Below, piece after piece: positions 31,100 through 39,038 of a stretch of DNA of 49,409 bases (the first letter of the stretch is position 1; each line of letters starts with the position of its first letter). The position numbers and the translations under genes are program-made. The DNA is from CAYONP01 sp964405335 (GTDB lineage: Bacteria; Armatimonadota; UBA10988). Where the stretch lies: contig CAYONP010000037.1 in the NCBI GenBank assembly GCA_964405335.1, positions 1 to 49,409 of the forward strand, in the 5' to 3' direction. The notes under the pieces were generated by a model. The model did no database searches. It saw only the letters and a list, made by a program, of their open reading frames with translations, and had not been told where the DNA came from.

Positions 31100-31486
31100 G
31101 TGGGTTGCTGTAACACAATGGGCGGGCAGGTCATGCTGCTGGCCTGCTCGGGCATGTCGAACGTCGGCCAGATTGCCAACCAAGCGGCGATCCGGCTGCA
31201 TCAGGAGGGCGTCGGCCGGGGCTCGTGCGCCGTCGGCATCGCCGCCGGAGTCCAGAACCTGGTCAAGGGCGCCGCAGAGGTGCCGTTCCGGGCGGTGATC
31301 GACGGCTGCGGGCAGGCCTGCGCTCAGCGCGGCCTTGAGCTGCGCGGGCTGACGGCCGACGTCCACGTCATCGTCACCGAGCTGGGCATCGAGAAGGCGA
31401 AGGTGTTCGAACTGCCGGAGGAGCAGATCGAGCAGACCGTCGGCGCGGTGGTGGCGGCCATGTCGACGCCGCGGCAGGGGGCGTAG
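31100..31486 (+). CDS. DGC-domain putative zinc-binding protein
   Basis: A 128-residue protein. GTG at 31100 has GGGAG upstream. The domain pattern is LLACSGMSNVGQIANQAAIR, then SCAVGIAAGVQNLVKGA, then VIDGCGQACAQRGLE. Conserved cysteines lie in each block (CSG, SC, DGCGQAC), making a likely metal site. DGC proteins recur in arsenic and redox operons of anaerobes, and their function is not settled. Here it sits between CcdA and a cytochrome. Confidence 0.85.
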   Translation: MGCCNTMGGQVMLLACSGMSNVGQIANQAAIRLHQEGVGRGSCAVGIAAGVQNLVKGAAEVPFRAVIDGCGQACAQRGLELRGLTADVHVIVTELGIEKAKVFELPEEQIEQTVGAVVAAMSTPRQGA

Positions 31487-31487
31487 C

Positions 31488-32228
31488 ATGGCTAGCCGAC
31501 GCGAACTGCTCGGCGGGCTCGGTCTGGCCGGCGGCGGACTGCTGTTGGGCCTGCGCGCCGGCGCGGCGGAGTCCGGCGCGTGGCGCTACCACCGGCTCGA
31601 CCCGGAGGCGACCGCGGCGTTGAGCTACCGCATCTACCCCGACGGCGGCTGCATGTATGCCATGGTCCGGTCCGTCGTGGGCAGCTTGGCCGAGGCGCAC
31701 GGCGAGCCGTACCGCTCGTTTCCGTTCGACATGATGCGCTATGGCGAGGGCGGCGTGGGCGGCTGGGGCAGTGTCTGCGGCGTGGTCAACGGCGCCGCGG
31801 CGCTGGTCGGGCTGTTCTACGGCGGCCAGGAGCAACCCGAGCGCGAACAGGTGATCCAGGCGTTCGGCGAGTGGTACCAGCGGACCGCCCTACCGCGCTA
31901 CCTGCCGGCCGATCCGGCGTTGCCGGGCGAGGTGGCTGCCTGCGTGGCCGGCTCGGTGATCTGCCACCTGTCACTCGGCCGCTGGGCGGCCGCCTCGGGC
32001 GAAAGCGTCTACAGCCCGGCCAAGCGCGAGCGCTGCCGTCGGCTGACCGCCGATGGCACGGCGCACCTGGTCGAGCAACTCAACCAGCTGCTCGACCCGG
32101 CCCGCGCGGCCGCGGCGGAATCGAGCGCCGCGGCCTGCCTGGCCTGCCACGGCAAGGGCGCCCGGGCCGACGCGTTCGGCAAGATGGACTGCACGCCGTG
32201 CCACGACCCGGGCGAGGCGCACCCGTAG
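31488..32228 (+). CDS. Split-Soret cytochrome-like protein of the C_GCAxxG_C_C family, Tat-exported
   Basis: A 246-residue protein. It starts MASRRELLGGLGLAGGG, a twin-arginine signal, so it folds before export. Residues 45-165 carry the C_GCAxxG_C_C pattern (GGCMYAMVRSVVG, GGWGSVCGVVNGAAALVG, CVAGSVICHLSLG). The C-terminus has two heme c motifs, Cys217-LAC-His221 and Cys235-TPC-His239. This domain order resembles split-Soret cytochrome c of sulfate reducers. It would be a periplasmic electron carrier or reductase fed by quinol or the CcdA/thioredoxin path. It is the last gene before the second ArsR. Confidence 0.82.
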   Translation: MASRRELLGGLGLAGGGLLLGLRAGAAESGAWRYHRLDPEATAALSYRIYPDGGCMYAMVRSVVGSLAEAHGEPYRSFPFDMMRYGEGGVGGWGSVCGVVNGAAALVGLFYGGQEQPEREQVIQAFGEWYQRTALPRYLPADPALPGEVAACVAGSVICHLSLGRWAAASGESVYSPAKRERCRRLTADGTAHLVEQLNQLLDPARAAAAESSAAACLACHGKGARADAFGKMDCTPCHDPGEAHP

Positions 32229-32242
32229 AGCCGTGCCTCCCC

Positions 32243-32272
32243 TTGACACATGAGCATGTATTGATGTATTGT
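32243..32272 (+). promoter_or_regulatory. Promoter of the second ArsR operon
   Basis: TTGACA (32243-32248) and TATTGT (32267-32272) are 18 bp apart. The spacer holds repeated CATG/TGAT words (CATGAGCATGTATTGATG), a likely ArsR site related to that of the first operon. The start codon is 6 bp past the -10 box, so the mRNA is expected to be leaderless or nearly so. Confidence 0.68.
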
Positions 32273-32278
32273 CCGGGC

Positions 32279-32665
32279 ATGGATACCGTCGAGACGCTCA
32301 AGGCCCTGGCCGACCCGCTCCGGTTGCGGCTGCTTCAGATCCTGCACGACCGCGGCGAGACCTGCGTCTGCGAGCTGCTGGCCGAGCTGGGCACCACCCA
32401 GTCGAACATCTCCGCGCACCTGCGCGTGCTGCGCGCGGCCGGGCTGGTCGACAGCCAGAAGATCGGCAAGTGGGTCTTCTACCGGCTCGACGGCGAGACG
32501 ATTGGCGCGCTGCTCGACGAACTCGGCGCGGCGCTTGGTCCGGCCACCACGGCGCGCTCGCGGCCAGACGAATCACTCTATGCCTGCTGCCAGGCCGGCA
32601 CCGTGCCGCTGAGCCAGGTGGCCGCCGGCGTCGCTCAACCACGGGAGGATGTTCAGGATGTCTGA
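32279..32665 (+). CDS. arsR: ArsR-family repressor (second), coupled to ACR3
   Basis: A 128-residue repressor. Cys29 and Cys31 (ETCVCELLAEL) are the As(III) ligands of the classical site. The recognition helix is TTQSNISAHLRVLRAAGLV. A C-terminal extension contains YACC, which could add a third ligand. ATG 32279 lies at the expected transcription start. It resembles the first ArsR in its opening (VETLKALADP.RLRL), so the two are paralogs, but their DNA-contact helices differ. Its stop overlaps the ACR3 start. Confidence 0.9.
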   Translation: MDTVETLKALADPLRLRLLQILHDRGETCVCELLAELGTTQSNISAHLRVLRAAGLVDSQKIGKWVFYRLDGETIGALLDELGAALGPATTARSRPDESLYACCQAGTVPLSQVAAGVAQPREDVQDV

Positions 32666-33755
32666 CTCAGCCGTCGACGCCTGCCCGCAGAAGGGCTTGT
32701 CGTTCCTCGATCGGTACCTGACCATCTGGATCTTCGCCGCCATGGCGCTCGGGGTGCTCGTCGGCTGGCTCGCCCCGGCGCTGGTGCAGGGGCTGAACGA
32801 GTCGACCTCGGTCGGGACGACCAACATCCCCATCGCGCTCGGCCTGATCTTGATGATGTACCCGCCGCTGGCGAAGGTGAAGTACGAGGAGCTGGGCGAC
32901 GTCTTCCGCAATACTCGCATCCTCGGCCTGTCGCTGTTGCAGAACTGGGTCATTGGACCGGTGCTGATGTTCGCGCTGGCCGCCATCTTCTTGCGCGGTT
33001 ATCCCGAGTACTTCACCGGCCTGGTGCTGATCGGCCTGGCGCGCTGCATCGCGATGGTCATCGTCTGGAACGAACTGGCCCACGGCGACAACGAGTATGC
33101 CGCCGGCCTGGTCGCCTTCAACTCGGTCTTCCAGGTACTCTTCTACTCGCTCTATGCCTGGGTTTTCATCACCTGGCTGCCGCCGTTGCTGGGCCTCGAG
33201 GGATCGGTGGTCGAGGTGACCATGCGGCAGATTGCCGAGAGCGTCTTCGTCTATCTCGGCATCCCCTTCATCGCCGGCATGGTGACCCGCTTCACGCTGC
33301 TGCGGGCCAAGGGCCGCGCCTGGTACGAACGGGAGTTCATCCCGCGGATCAGCCCGCTGACGCTGATCGCCTTGCTGTTCACCATCGTGGTCATGTTCTC
33401 GCTCAAGGGCGAGCAGATCATCGCCCTGCCGCTCGATGTCCTGCGCATCGCGGTGCCGCTGCTGATCTACTTCGTGGTCATGTTCCTGATCAGCTTCTGG
33501 CTCGGTCACCGGCTGGGCGCCGACTATGCGAAGAGCACCACGCTCTCGTTCACCGCGGCGAGCAACAACTTCGAGCTGGCCATCGCGGTCGCCGTGGCGG
33601 TCTTCGGCATCGGCTCGGGCGCCGCCTTCGCGGCGGTGATCGGGCCATTGGTCGAGGTGCCGGTGATGATCGGCCTGGTCAACGTCGCCTTCTGGCTCCA
33701 GCGGCGCTGGTACGCCGGTCAGTCCCTCGCCTCGGGGCTCGCCTCCCAGCCGTAG
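32658..33755 (+). CDS. acr3: ACR3-type arsenite efflux transporter
   Basis: A 365-residue, ten-helix transporter of the BASS superfamily. The key Cys130 in LARCIAMVIVWNELAHGDNEY (split by family convention) marks ACR3. FTAASNNFELAIAVAVAVFG is the second signature. It exports As(OH)3 across the inner membrane using the proton motive force. ATG 32658 has GGGAGG 9 nt upstream; ATG 32649 is possible. It follows and overlaps the second arsR. Its last 37 bp overlap the convergent metallophosphoesterase gene. Confidence 0.95.
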   Translation: MSDSAVDACPQKGLSFLDRYLTIWIFAAMALGVLVGWLAPALVQGLNESTSVGTTNIPIALGLILMMYPPLAKVKYEELGDVFRNTRILGLSLLQNWVIGPVLMFALAAIFLRGYPEYFTGLVLIGLARCIAMVIVWNELAHGDNEYAAGLVAFNSVFQVLFYSLYAWVFITWLPPLLGLEGSVVEVTMRQIAESVFVYLGIPFIAGMVTRFTLLRAKGRAWYEREFIPRISPLTLIALLFTIVVMFSLKGEQIIALPLDVLRIAVPLLIYFVVMFLISFWLGHRLGADYAKSTTLSFTAASNNFELAIAVAVAVFGIGSGAAFAAVIGPLVEVPVMIGLVNVAFWLQRRWYAGQSLASGLASQP

Positions 33756-34708
33756 GTCTGGTAGCGGTAGTCGTACGTGCCGTCGGGCCGGCAGTCGATC
33801 ACGCCGAAGCCCTCGGGGCAGCCGTGATCGGGCCCGCGCCATTGAGCACCGCCGACGGCGCCCGAGCAGATGAACCCGTAGCCGGCGACCTGGATGCGGT
33901 CGAGCCGGTGGATGTGGCCGCTGAGCACCGCCTTGACGTTGCCGCCGCCGGCGTCGAAGGCCGCCACCAGCTCGTGCGGATTGGCCGTGGCGCGGTTCTG
34001 CGACAGAACCCAGTTGCCCTCCTCGCCGCGCGCCCGGCCGCCGAAGAACTCGACCGCGCTGACCGCCGGGATGTGGGCGAACACGATCGTCGGCTGGTCG
34101 CGATGCCGGGCCAGGTCGTCGCGCAGGAACTCGAGCTGTTCCGCGTCCCACTCGCCGGTGAACTGCCCCGGCTCGGTCAGCTTGACATTGTGCAGCGCGA
34201 CGAAGTGCCAGCCGCCGTGGTCGAAGCTGTGGTAGAGCCGCTCGAGGCCGAGCTTTCGGCGCATCAGGCCATAGCCGAAGTCGGGGTGGTCTTCGGCCAC
34301 CGTGCCGCTGCCCCAGCCGAGCGGCTCGTGGTTGCCCAGGCAGTGGTGGATCGGCAGCCCGCCGCCGTGTTCGGCCACCAGGTCGAGGAACAGGTCGGCC
34401 CGGCGGGTCGCCTCGTCGAGCGTCTGACTGCGCAGGTCGTGGCAGAGGTCACCGCCGGTGAGCAACAGCGACGGCCGCGGCTCGAGCGCCAGCGCCGCGC
34501 GCAGCGCCGTGGCGAAGCCCTCGGGCGAGCGGTACCGCGGCTCGGTGCGCAGGTGGATGCAGGGCAGGAAGATGACCCGGAATCCACCCGCCGCCGCGGC
34601 CGCGCGGCGCGGCGCCATGCCGGCCGCCACCAACCCGGCGGCCCCGGCCAGTACCCCCCGGCGTGAGACCCGAACCGCCCCCCGCGACGCGGACGGCATC
34701 GCGGACAT
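33719..34708 (-). CDS. Tat-exported metallophosphoesterase
   Basis: A 329-residue protein. ATG 34708 has AGGAG 6 nt upstream on the minus strand. VSRRGVLAGAAGLVAAG is a twin-arginine signal. Calcineurin-like motifs follow: LLTGGDLCHD, CLGNHE, FAHIPAV and LSGHIHRLD, although the first D-x-H motif is replaced by LPCIHLR (Cys-x-His), a possible change in the metal site. Periplasmic phosphoesterases of this kind cleave nucleotides or phosphodiesters. It is divergent from padR with a shared palindrome, so it is probably controlled by PadR. Confidence 0.85.
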   Translation of the reverse strand: MSAMPSASRGAVRVSRRGVLAGAAGLVAAGMAPRRAAAAAGGFRVIFLPCIHLRTEPRYRSPEGFATALRAALALEPRPSLLLTGGDLCHDLRSQTLDEATRRADLFLDLVAEHGGGLPIHHCLGNHEPLGWGSGTVAEDHPDFGYGLMRRKLGLERLYHSFDHGGWHFVALHNVKLTEPGQFTGEWDAEQLEFLRDDLARHRDQPTIVFAHIPAVSAVEFFGGRARGEEGNWVLSQNRATANPHELVAAFDAGGGNVKAVLSGHIHRLDRIQVAGYGFICSGAVGGAQWRGPDHGCPEGFGVIDCRPDGTYDYRYQTYGWEASPEARD

Positions 34709-34727
34709 GAGAGTCTCCTGAGCGACC

Positions 34728-34766
34728 ATGATATCGCTTGTCGATATCGGATGTCAATGATAAGAT
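34728..34766. promoter_or_regulatory. Divergent promoters around a perfect palindrome, probable PadR operator
   Basis: GATATCG-CTTGT-CGATATC (34730-34748) is a perfect 19-bp dyad. For padR, TTGTCG (34738-34743) and TAAGAT (34761-34766) are 17 bp apart. For the minus-strand phosphoesterase, TTGACA (34757-34752) and TATCAT (34733-34728) are 18 bp apart. One bound dimer would cover both promoters. Confidence 0.75.
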
Positions 34767-34788
34767 CCGGCCGGTGGCGGGAGCGGGC

Positions 34789-35127
34789 ATGGAGCACATC
34801 TTCCGCGATGTCTTCCTCGCCTTCGTGCGGGTCCATCTGCTGCACCACGCGGCGGCGGCGCCGATCTACGGGGCTGAGATGATCGAGGAGCTGGCGCGCC
34901 ACGGCTACGAGCTCGGGCCGGGGACGCTCTATCCGGTGCTGCACGGCCTTGAGCGCGCCGGTTACCTCGACTGCGAGCGGCGCACGATCAACGGCAAGGT
35001 GCGCAAGTACTACGCGATCACCGAGACCGGTCGCGAGGCGCTCGAGGCGCTGCGGCCGAAGATCGTCGAGCTGGTCGAGGAGGTGCTGGGGGTGGCGATC
35101 GACCGGCCGCGAGCCGGGGAGGATTGA
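34789..35127 (+). CDS. PadR-family transcriptional regulator
   Basis: A 112-residue PadR-type winged helix: FVRVHLLHHAAAAPIYGAEMIEEL as helices 1-2, LGPGTLYPVLHGLERAGYL as the recognition part and wing, then RKYYAITETGREALE and a C-terminal dimer helix. ATG 34789 has GCGGGAG upstream. PadR repressors respond to small aromatic or other ligands by direct binding. The divergent palindrome and the following Fe-S membrane protein and MFS transporter form its likely regulon. Confidence 0.87.
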   Translation: MEHIFRDVFLAFVRVHLLHHAAAAPIYGAEMIEELARHGYELGPGTLYPVLHGLERAGYLDCERRTINGKVRKYYAITETGREALEALRPKIVELVEEVLGVAIDRPRAGED

Positions 35128-35130
35128 CCC

Positions 35131-36549
35131 GTGATGGACGACCGTCGCTCGACCGGCCGAATCGACCTGATGCGGGTCCGGCCGCTCCGCGCGCTGCTGT
35201 TGTGGGGCGGCTTTCCGGTGCTCATCCAGCTCCCTTTGCTGGTCTTGCTCGTCGGCCTGGCCGTCAATGGCTGGGGCGACGCCGCGCCCGACGGCGTGCC
35301 GGCCAAGCTCTTTGCCAAGAACCACCTGACCAACCTGATGATCTGGGGTCTGTGGTGGCCGTCGATGATCTGGCTGGCGGTGCTCGGCGGCCGCATCTGG
35401 TGCGCCGTCTGCCCCCTCGAGCTAGTGGCCAACGTGACCGAGCGACTCGGCCGGCGGCTGGGCCTGCCGCAGCGGCCGCTCGGCCGCTGGCTGCGCGGCG
35501 GCGCGCTGACGGTGGTGTTCTATCTCGGCCTGCAGTTGCTCGTCGCCGGCGCGAGCCTGCATCGCGTGCCGGCCGTCACCTCGCTGTTCCTCTTCGGCGT
35601 GCTGGGCCTGGCCGCTGTGGTCGGGCTGCTGTGGCGCGACCGCGCCTTCTGTCGCGGCTTCTGTCCCGTCGGCATGTTGCTCAGGACCTATGGCCGCGGC
35701 GGCTGCCTCGCCGTCCGTCCGGTCTCGCGCGGGACCTGCACCGGCTGTGAGGACAAAGGCTGCGTGCTGGCCGCCCGTCGCCACCTGATCGATGCCCGTA
35801 GCTGCCCCAGCCTGCTCAACCCGGCGAAACTCGACCAGAGTACCGACTGCATTATCTGCGGCCAATGCCTGAAGAGCTGTGGCCCGAGCAACATGGGGCT
35901 CTTCGTCCGGCCGCCGTTCGCCGCCGAGGACGCCCGCGAGGCGGTCGCGCCGTGGCCGGTCACCGCCTTCGTGATGCTGGCCTCGGGGTTCGTCCTGAGT
36001 GAGGTGTGCGCCGAGTGGCCGGCCGCGCAGGCCGTCTTCCAGCGTCTGCCCGAGCAGGCGGCCGAAGCCGCCGGATGGGCAGCCGGCGCCGGCTGGGTCG
36101 AGGGGCTGTGGGCGCTGCTCGTCGTGCCGCTCGTGGTCTGGTCCGCACTCGGCGGCCTGACCGTGCTGCTCGGCGGTGCGCGGCGCCTGCCCGATGCCTG
36201 GCGCCGGCTGGCGCTGCCGGTGGCGGTGGTGGTCGCGGCGGCGCACATGAGCAAGGGCCTGGCCAAGTTCACCTCGTGGCTCGGCCACCTGCCCTCGGCG
36301 CTTGACCAGCCGGACGGCATCGCCACCACGCTGGCCATGAACGCCGAGACGATGGCCCGGCCCGGGGCGCTGATCTCGATCCAGGCCGCCTCGGCGATTG
36401 GTCTGGTGATGCTGGCCGGATTCACCGCTCTGGCCTGCCGCGAGGCGCGGCTGGCCGACCAGGCGGGCTACCGGCGCCTGCTTCCAGCGCCGCTGCTGCT
36501 GGCCGCCGTCTACGCCGTGGTGGTCTTCGGCTGGCGACTGGTGAGCTGA
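35131..36549 (+). CDS. Polytopic membrane protein with 4Fe-4S clusters (NapH/CcoG-like)
   Basis: A 472-residue protein with about nine membrane helices. GGRIWCAVCPLE and RDRAFCRGFCPVGM are the paired Fer4_5-type CxxC/CxxxCP motifs. CTGCEDKGC and DCIICGQCLKSC add cluster-binding cysteines in the cytoplasmic loop. Such proteins carry electrons between quinol and periplasmic or cytoplasmic partners. GTG 35131 or ATG 35134 is the start, 3 bp after padR. Its substrate is unknown. Position after PadR and before an MFS exporter suggests a stress-induced redox function. Confidence 0.82.
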   Translation: MMDDRRSTGRIDLMRVRPLRALLLWGGFPVLIQLPLLVLLVGLAVNGWGDAAPDGVPAKLFAKNHLTNLMIWGLWWPSMIWLAVLGGRIWCAVCPLELVANVTERLGRRLGLPQRPLGRWLRGGALTVVFYLGLQLLVAGASLHRVPAVTSLFLFGVLGLAAVVGLLWRDRAFCRGFCPVGMLLRTYGRGGCLAVRPVSRGTCTGCEDKGCVLAARRHLIDARSCPSLLNPAKLDQSTDCIICGQCLKSCGPSNMGLFVRPPFAAEDAREAVAPWPVTAFVMLASGFVLSEVCAEWPAAQAVFQRLPEQAAEAAGWAAGAGWVEGLWALLVVPLVVWSALGGLTVLLGGARRLPDAWRRLALPVAVVVAAAHMSKGLAKFTSWLGHLPSALDQPDGIATTLAMNAETMARPGALISIQAASAIGLVMLAGFTALACREARLADQAGYRRLLPAPLLLAAVYAVVVFGWRLVS

Positions 36550-36567
36550 CCTGAACGGGGTGCGGGG

Positions 36568-37794
36568 ATGAACTGGCTGCAACGCGCGACGGGCTTTCTC
36601 GGCCTCCGCCGGTCGATCATCGGCCTGCTCGGCATGGTCGTGCTGGTCGGCATGGGCGAGCGCATGGCCGAGCGGTTCTTGCCGCTCTATCTGCTCGCCC
36701 TCGGCGGCACCGAGATCGTCATCGGCCTGCTCGCCGGGCTCGACGACCTGCTCTCGGCGCTCTATTCGTTCCCTGGTGGCTACCTCGCCGACCGGCTGGG
36801 CACCAAGCGCGCGCTGGCCGTGTTCAACCTCATCGCCATGGCCGGCTATCTGGTGGTCATCCTCATCCCCACTTGGCCGGCGGTGATCATCGGCTCGTTC
36901 TTCTTCCTTTCCTGGACCGCCATCAGCCTGCCCGCGTCGATGTCGCTGGTCAGTCGGGTGCTGCCCTCGAAACAGCGGACCATGGGCGTGACCATGCACT
37001 CCCTGGTGCGACGCTTCCCGATGGCGCTCGGGCCGGTGATCGGCGGCGCGCTGATCGGCGCGATGGGCGTCGAGCGCGGCGTGCGCGCCGCCTTCGCCGT
37101 CGCGCTGCTGCTGGCTCTGGTCGCCCTGGCCATGCAGCAGCGGATGATCGACGAGCCCGAGGCCGATGCCGAGGAGAAGACCGAGGCCCAGCCGAGCGTG
37201 CGCAAGGTCTGGTCGGAGATGCCGCCTGCGCTGCGCGAGCTGCTGGTCAGCGACATCCTGATCCGCTTCTGCGAGCGCATCCCCTACGCCTTCGTCGTCA
37301 TCTGGGCCACCCGCCTGGCGGCCGATCCGGTTACCGAGCTGCAGTTCGGCTGGCTGACCACGATCGAGATGGTCACCGCGGTGCTGATCTACCTGCCGGT
37401 CGCCTGGCTGGCCGACCGCGGGACCAAGAAGCCGTTCGTGGCGATGACTTTCGGCTTCTTCACGCTGTTCCCGCTGGTGCTGCTGGTCAGCCAGTCGTGG
37501 TGGCCGCTGGTGCTGGCCTTCATCGTGCGCGGACTGAAGGAGTTCGGCGAGCCGACGCGCAAGGCGCTGATCATGGACCTCGCGCCGCCCGGGCGGAAGG
37601 CGGCGACGTTCGGCGCCTATTACCTGGTGCGCGACGTGATCGTCTCGCTGGCGGCCTTCAGCGGCGGATTCCTGTGGCAGCTCGGCCCGCGGGTCAACCT
37701 CTGGACCGCCTTCGGCTTCGGCCTGGCTGGGACCATCTGGTTCATCTGGCGCGGGCGCGACCTGGGCCGGGCCGAGGTGGTCGATGAGCCGTAG
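36568..37794 (+). CDS. Major facilitator superfamily transporter
   Basis: A 408-residue, twelve-helix MFS protein. GGYLADRLGTKRALAV matches the loop 2-3 signature (G-x3-D-R-x-G-x-R/K) of the N-terminal half, and ADRGTKKPFVAM matches its C-terminal counterpart. A charged central loop (EPEADAEEKTEAQPSVRK) joins the halves. The family is close to drug or metalloid exporters, but no feature reveals a substrate. Membership of the padR operon suggests efflux of the PadR ligand. Its 3' end overlaps the next gene by 11 bp. Confidence 0.87.
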   Translation: MNWLQRATGFLGLRRSIIGLLGMVVLVGMGERMAERFLPLYLLALGGTEIVIGLLAGLDDLLSALYSFPGGYLADRLGTKRALAVFNLIAMAGYLVVILIPTWPAVIIGSFFFLSWTAISLPASMSLVSRVLPSKQRTMGVTMHSLVRRFPMALGPVIGGALIGAMGVERGVRAAFAVALLLALVALAMQQRMIDEPEADAEEKTEAQPSVRKVWSEMPPALRELLVSDILIRFCERIPYAFVVIWATRLAADPVTELQFGWLTTIEMVTAVLIYLPVAWLADRGTKKPFVAMTFGFFTLFPLVLLVSQSWWPLVLAFIVRGLKEFGEPTRKALIMDLAPPGRKAATFGAYYLVRDVIVSLAAFSGGFLWQLGPRVNLWTAFGFGLAGTIWFIWRGRDLGRAEVVDEP

Positions 37795-38821
37795 CGCCGG
37801 TGAGCCGCCCGTGAAGGAGGGCGCGTCGGCTGCCCGGGTCAGCCGTCGAGCGAGCGCCGCGGCATCGACCGTCGCGCAGACGCCGTGTCCGCTGTGTCAG
37901 GACCGGAACGCCTGGACGGTCAGCCGGCGTGACCGACGTCGTCGGCCACTGCACACGGTAATCTGCCAGGGGTGCGGCCTGGTGCGCGTCGATCCGCTGC
38001 CCCGCCCGGAGGAACTAGCGGACTACTATCACGACGCCTACCGTGAAGACTACAAAGGCAGCGCGGTGGCTCGGCCGCGCCATGTCTGGCGCGAGTTCGT
38101 CGCGGCGAGCAGGCGGGTCGCCAACCTGGCGCCGCTCCTGGACGATGACTGTCGGGTCCTCGACGTCGGGTCGTCGCTGGGAGCCGTCGTGGCGCTGCTG
38201 CAGGCCCGCGGCGTGTCGGCGTCCGGCGTCGAACCGAACCGGGAATATGCCCGTTACGCGGCGGATGCCTGGGGCATCGAAGTGCACAACGTGCCCTTTT
38301 TGCAGTATTCCGGCGCGCAGTCCTATGGTCTCGTCACCTTCTTCCATGTGATTGAGCACATGAGTGATTTCATGGCCAACCTGTCCCACGCCGCGGGTAT
38401 CCTCAAAGAGGGTGGCCGAATATGCGTCGAGGTGCCGGACATCCTCTCCACCGTGAGCTCGCCGTCTGGGCGGTTCCATCCCGCGCATGTGGTCGGCTTC
38501 TCGGTCGAGACACTCACTCGGGCACTCGAGCAGGCCGGGTTCGGCGACGTCGAGGTGCGCGGTAAGGACGGCCTGGATCTGGTCGGCACCGGCCGCCGGT
38601 GCGGTCGCGCGCAGCCGCCTTTGCTCGCCGCTACCGACCCGCGACGCGTGCTTGCCGGTCTGACCAACCACACGGTCGTCCGCTACGCCGTCGGTCTCCG
38701 CTGGGTACGGCGCATGGTCGTCAAATCCAGCCGCTGGCTGCTGGAGAGCTGGGTGACACGCCCCTGCCACACCCAGCGGGCGCTGCTCGAGCTCGTGCGG
38801 CGCAGCTTCCTCAGCCCGTGA
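37784..38821 (+). CDS. Zinc-ribbon class I SAM-dependent methyltransferase
   Basis: A 345-residue protein. It starts with a Ser/Ala-rich tail, then a four-cysteine zinc ribbon (CPLC ... CQGCGLV) at about residues 35-66, then a Rossmann methyltransferase domain: VLDVGSSLGAVVALLQARG as motif I, VEPN as motif II, VTFFHVIEHM and LKEGGRICVEVPD. This is the arrangement of C-methyltransferases of sugar and polyketide pathways. It overlaps the MFS gene. Codon usage looks less extreme in GC than neighbours in places. The substrate is unknown. Confidence 0.82.
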   Translation: MSRSAGEPPVKEGASAARVSRRASAAASTVAQTPCPLCQDRNAWTVSRRDRRRRPLHTVICQGCGLVRVDPLPRPEELADYYHDAYREDYKGSAVARPRHVWREFVAASRRVANLAPLLDDDCRVLDVGSSLGAVVALLQARGVSASGVEPNREYARYAADAWGIEVHNVPFLQYSGAQSYGLVTFFHVIEHMSDFMANLSHAAGILKEGGRICVEVPDILSTVSSPSGRFHPAHVVGFSVETLTRALEQAGFGDVEVRGKDGLDLVGTGRRCGRAQPPLLAATDPRRVLAGLTNHTVVRYAVGLRWVRRMVVKSSRWLLESWVTRPCHTQRALLELVRRSFLSP

Positions 38822-38852
38822 GCCAGCCGAGACGGACGCCTTGGCGTACATC

Positions 38853-38877
38853 GCAGGGGCACGTCTCAGACCTGCCC
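38853..38877. repeat. Dispersed 25-bp repeat (copy 1)
   Basis: It reads GCAGGGGCACGTCTCAGACC, ending CTGCCC-type, and matches 49385-49409 except for GCA/GTA and CAC/CGG differences. The repeat contains an inverted GGGGC..GTCTCAGAC..GCCC pattern. It lies in non-coding sequence on both occasions. Confidence 0.75.
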
Positions 38878-38982
38878 GCCGGCCTGTGAAGCCGCTCTGG
38901 AAGCAGGATCGTCGGCACTTCGGCGGATCTGAGGCCCGCCCCTGCGCCACCTCTCCAGCGCGCCCGACGCACCGGCCGCGGC

Positions 38983-39016
38983 TTGACATGCCCCGGAATC
39001 TCGATATTCTAGAGAT
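38983..39016 (+). promoter_or_regulatory. Promoter and operator of the third ArsR operon
   Basis: TTGACA (38983-38988) and TATTCT (39005-39010) are 16 bp apart. ATCTC (38998-39002) and GAGAT (39012-39016) form a dyad that straddles the -10 box, so bound repressor would block polymerase. The operator differs from those of the two CVC-type ArsR genes. Confidence 0.7.
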
Positions 39017-39038
39017 CACTGTAGTTCTGGATGGATGC

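Larger units (their letters stand above)
38822..39038. other. Gap with dispersed repeat and third ArsR promoter
   Basis: A 217-bp stretch with no gene. The repeat GCAGGGGCACGTCTCAGACC and onward lies at 38853-38877 and recurs in variant form at 49385-49409. The promoter and operator of the next gene occupy its right end. Confidence 0.7.
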
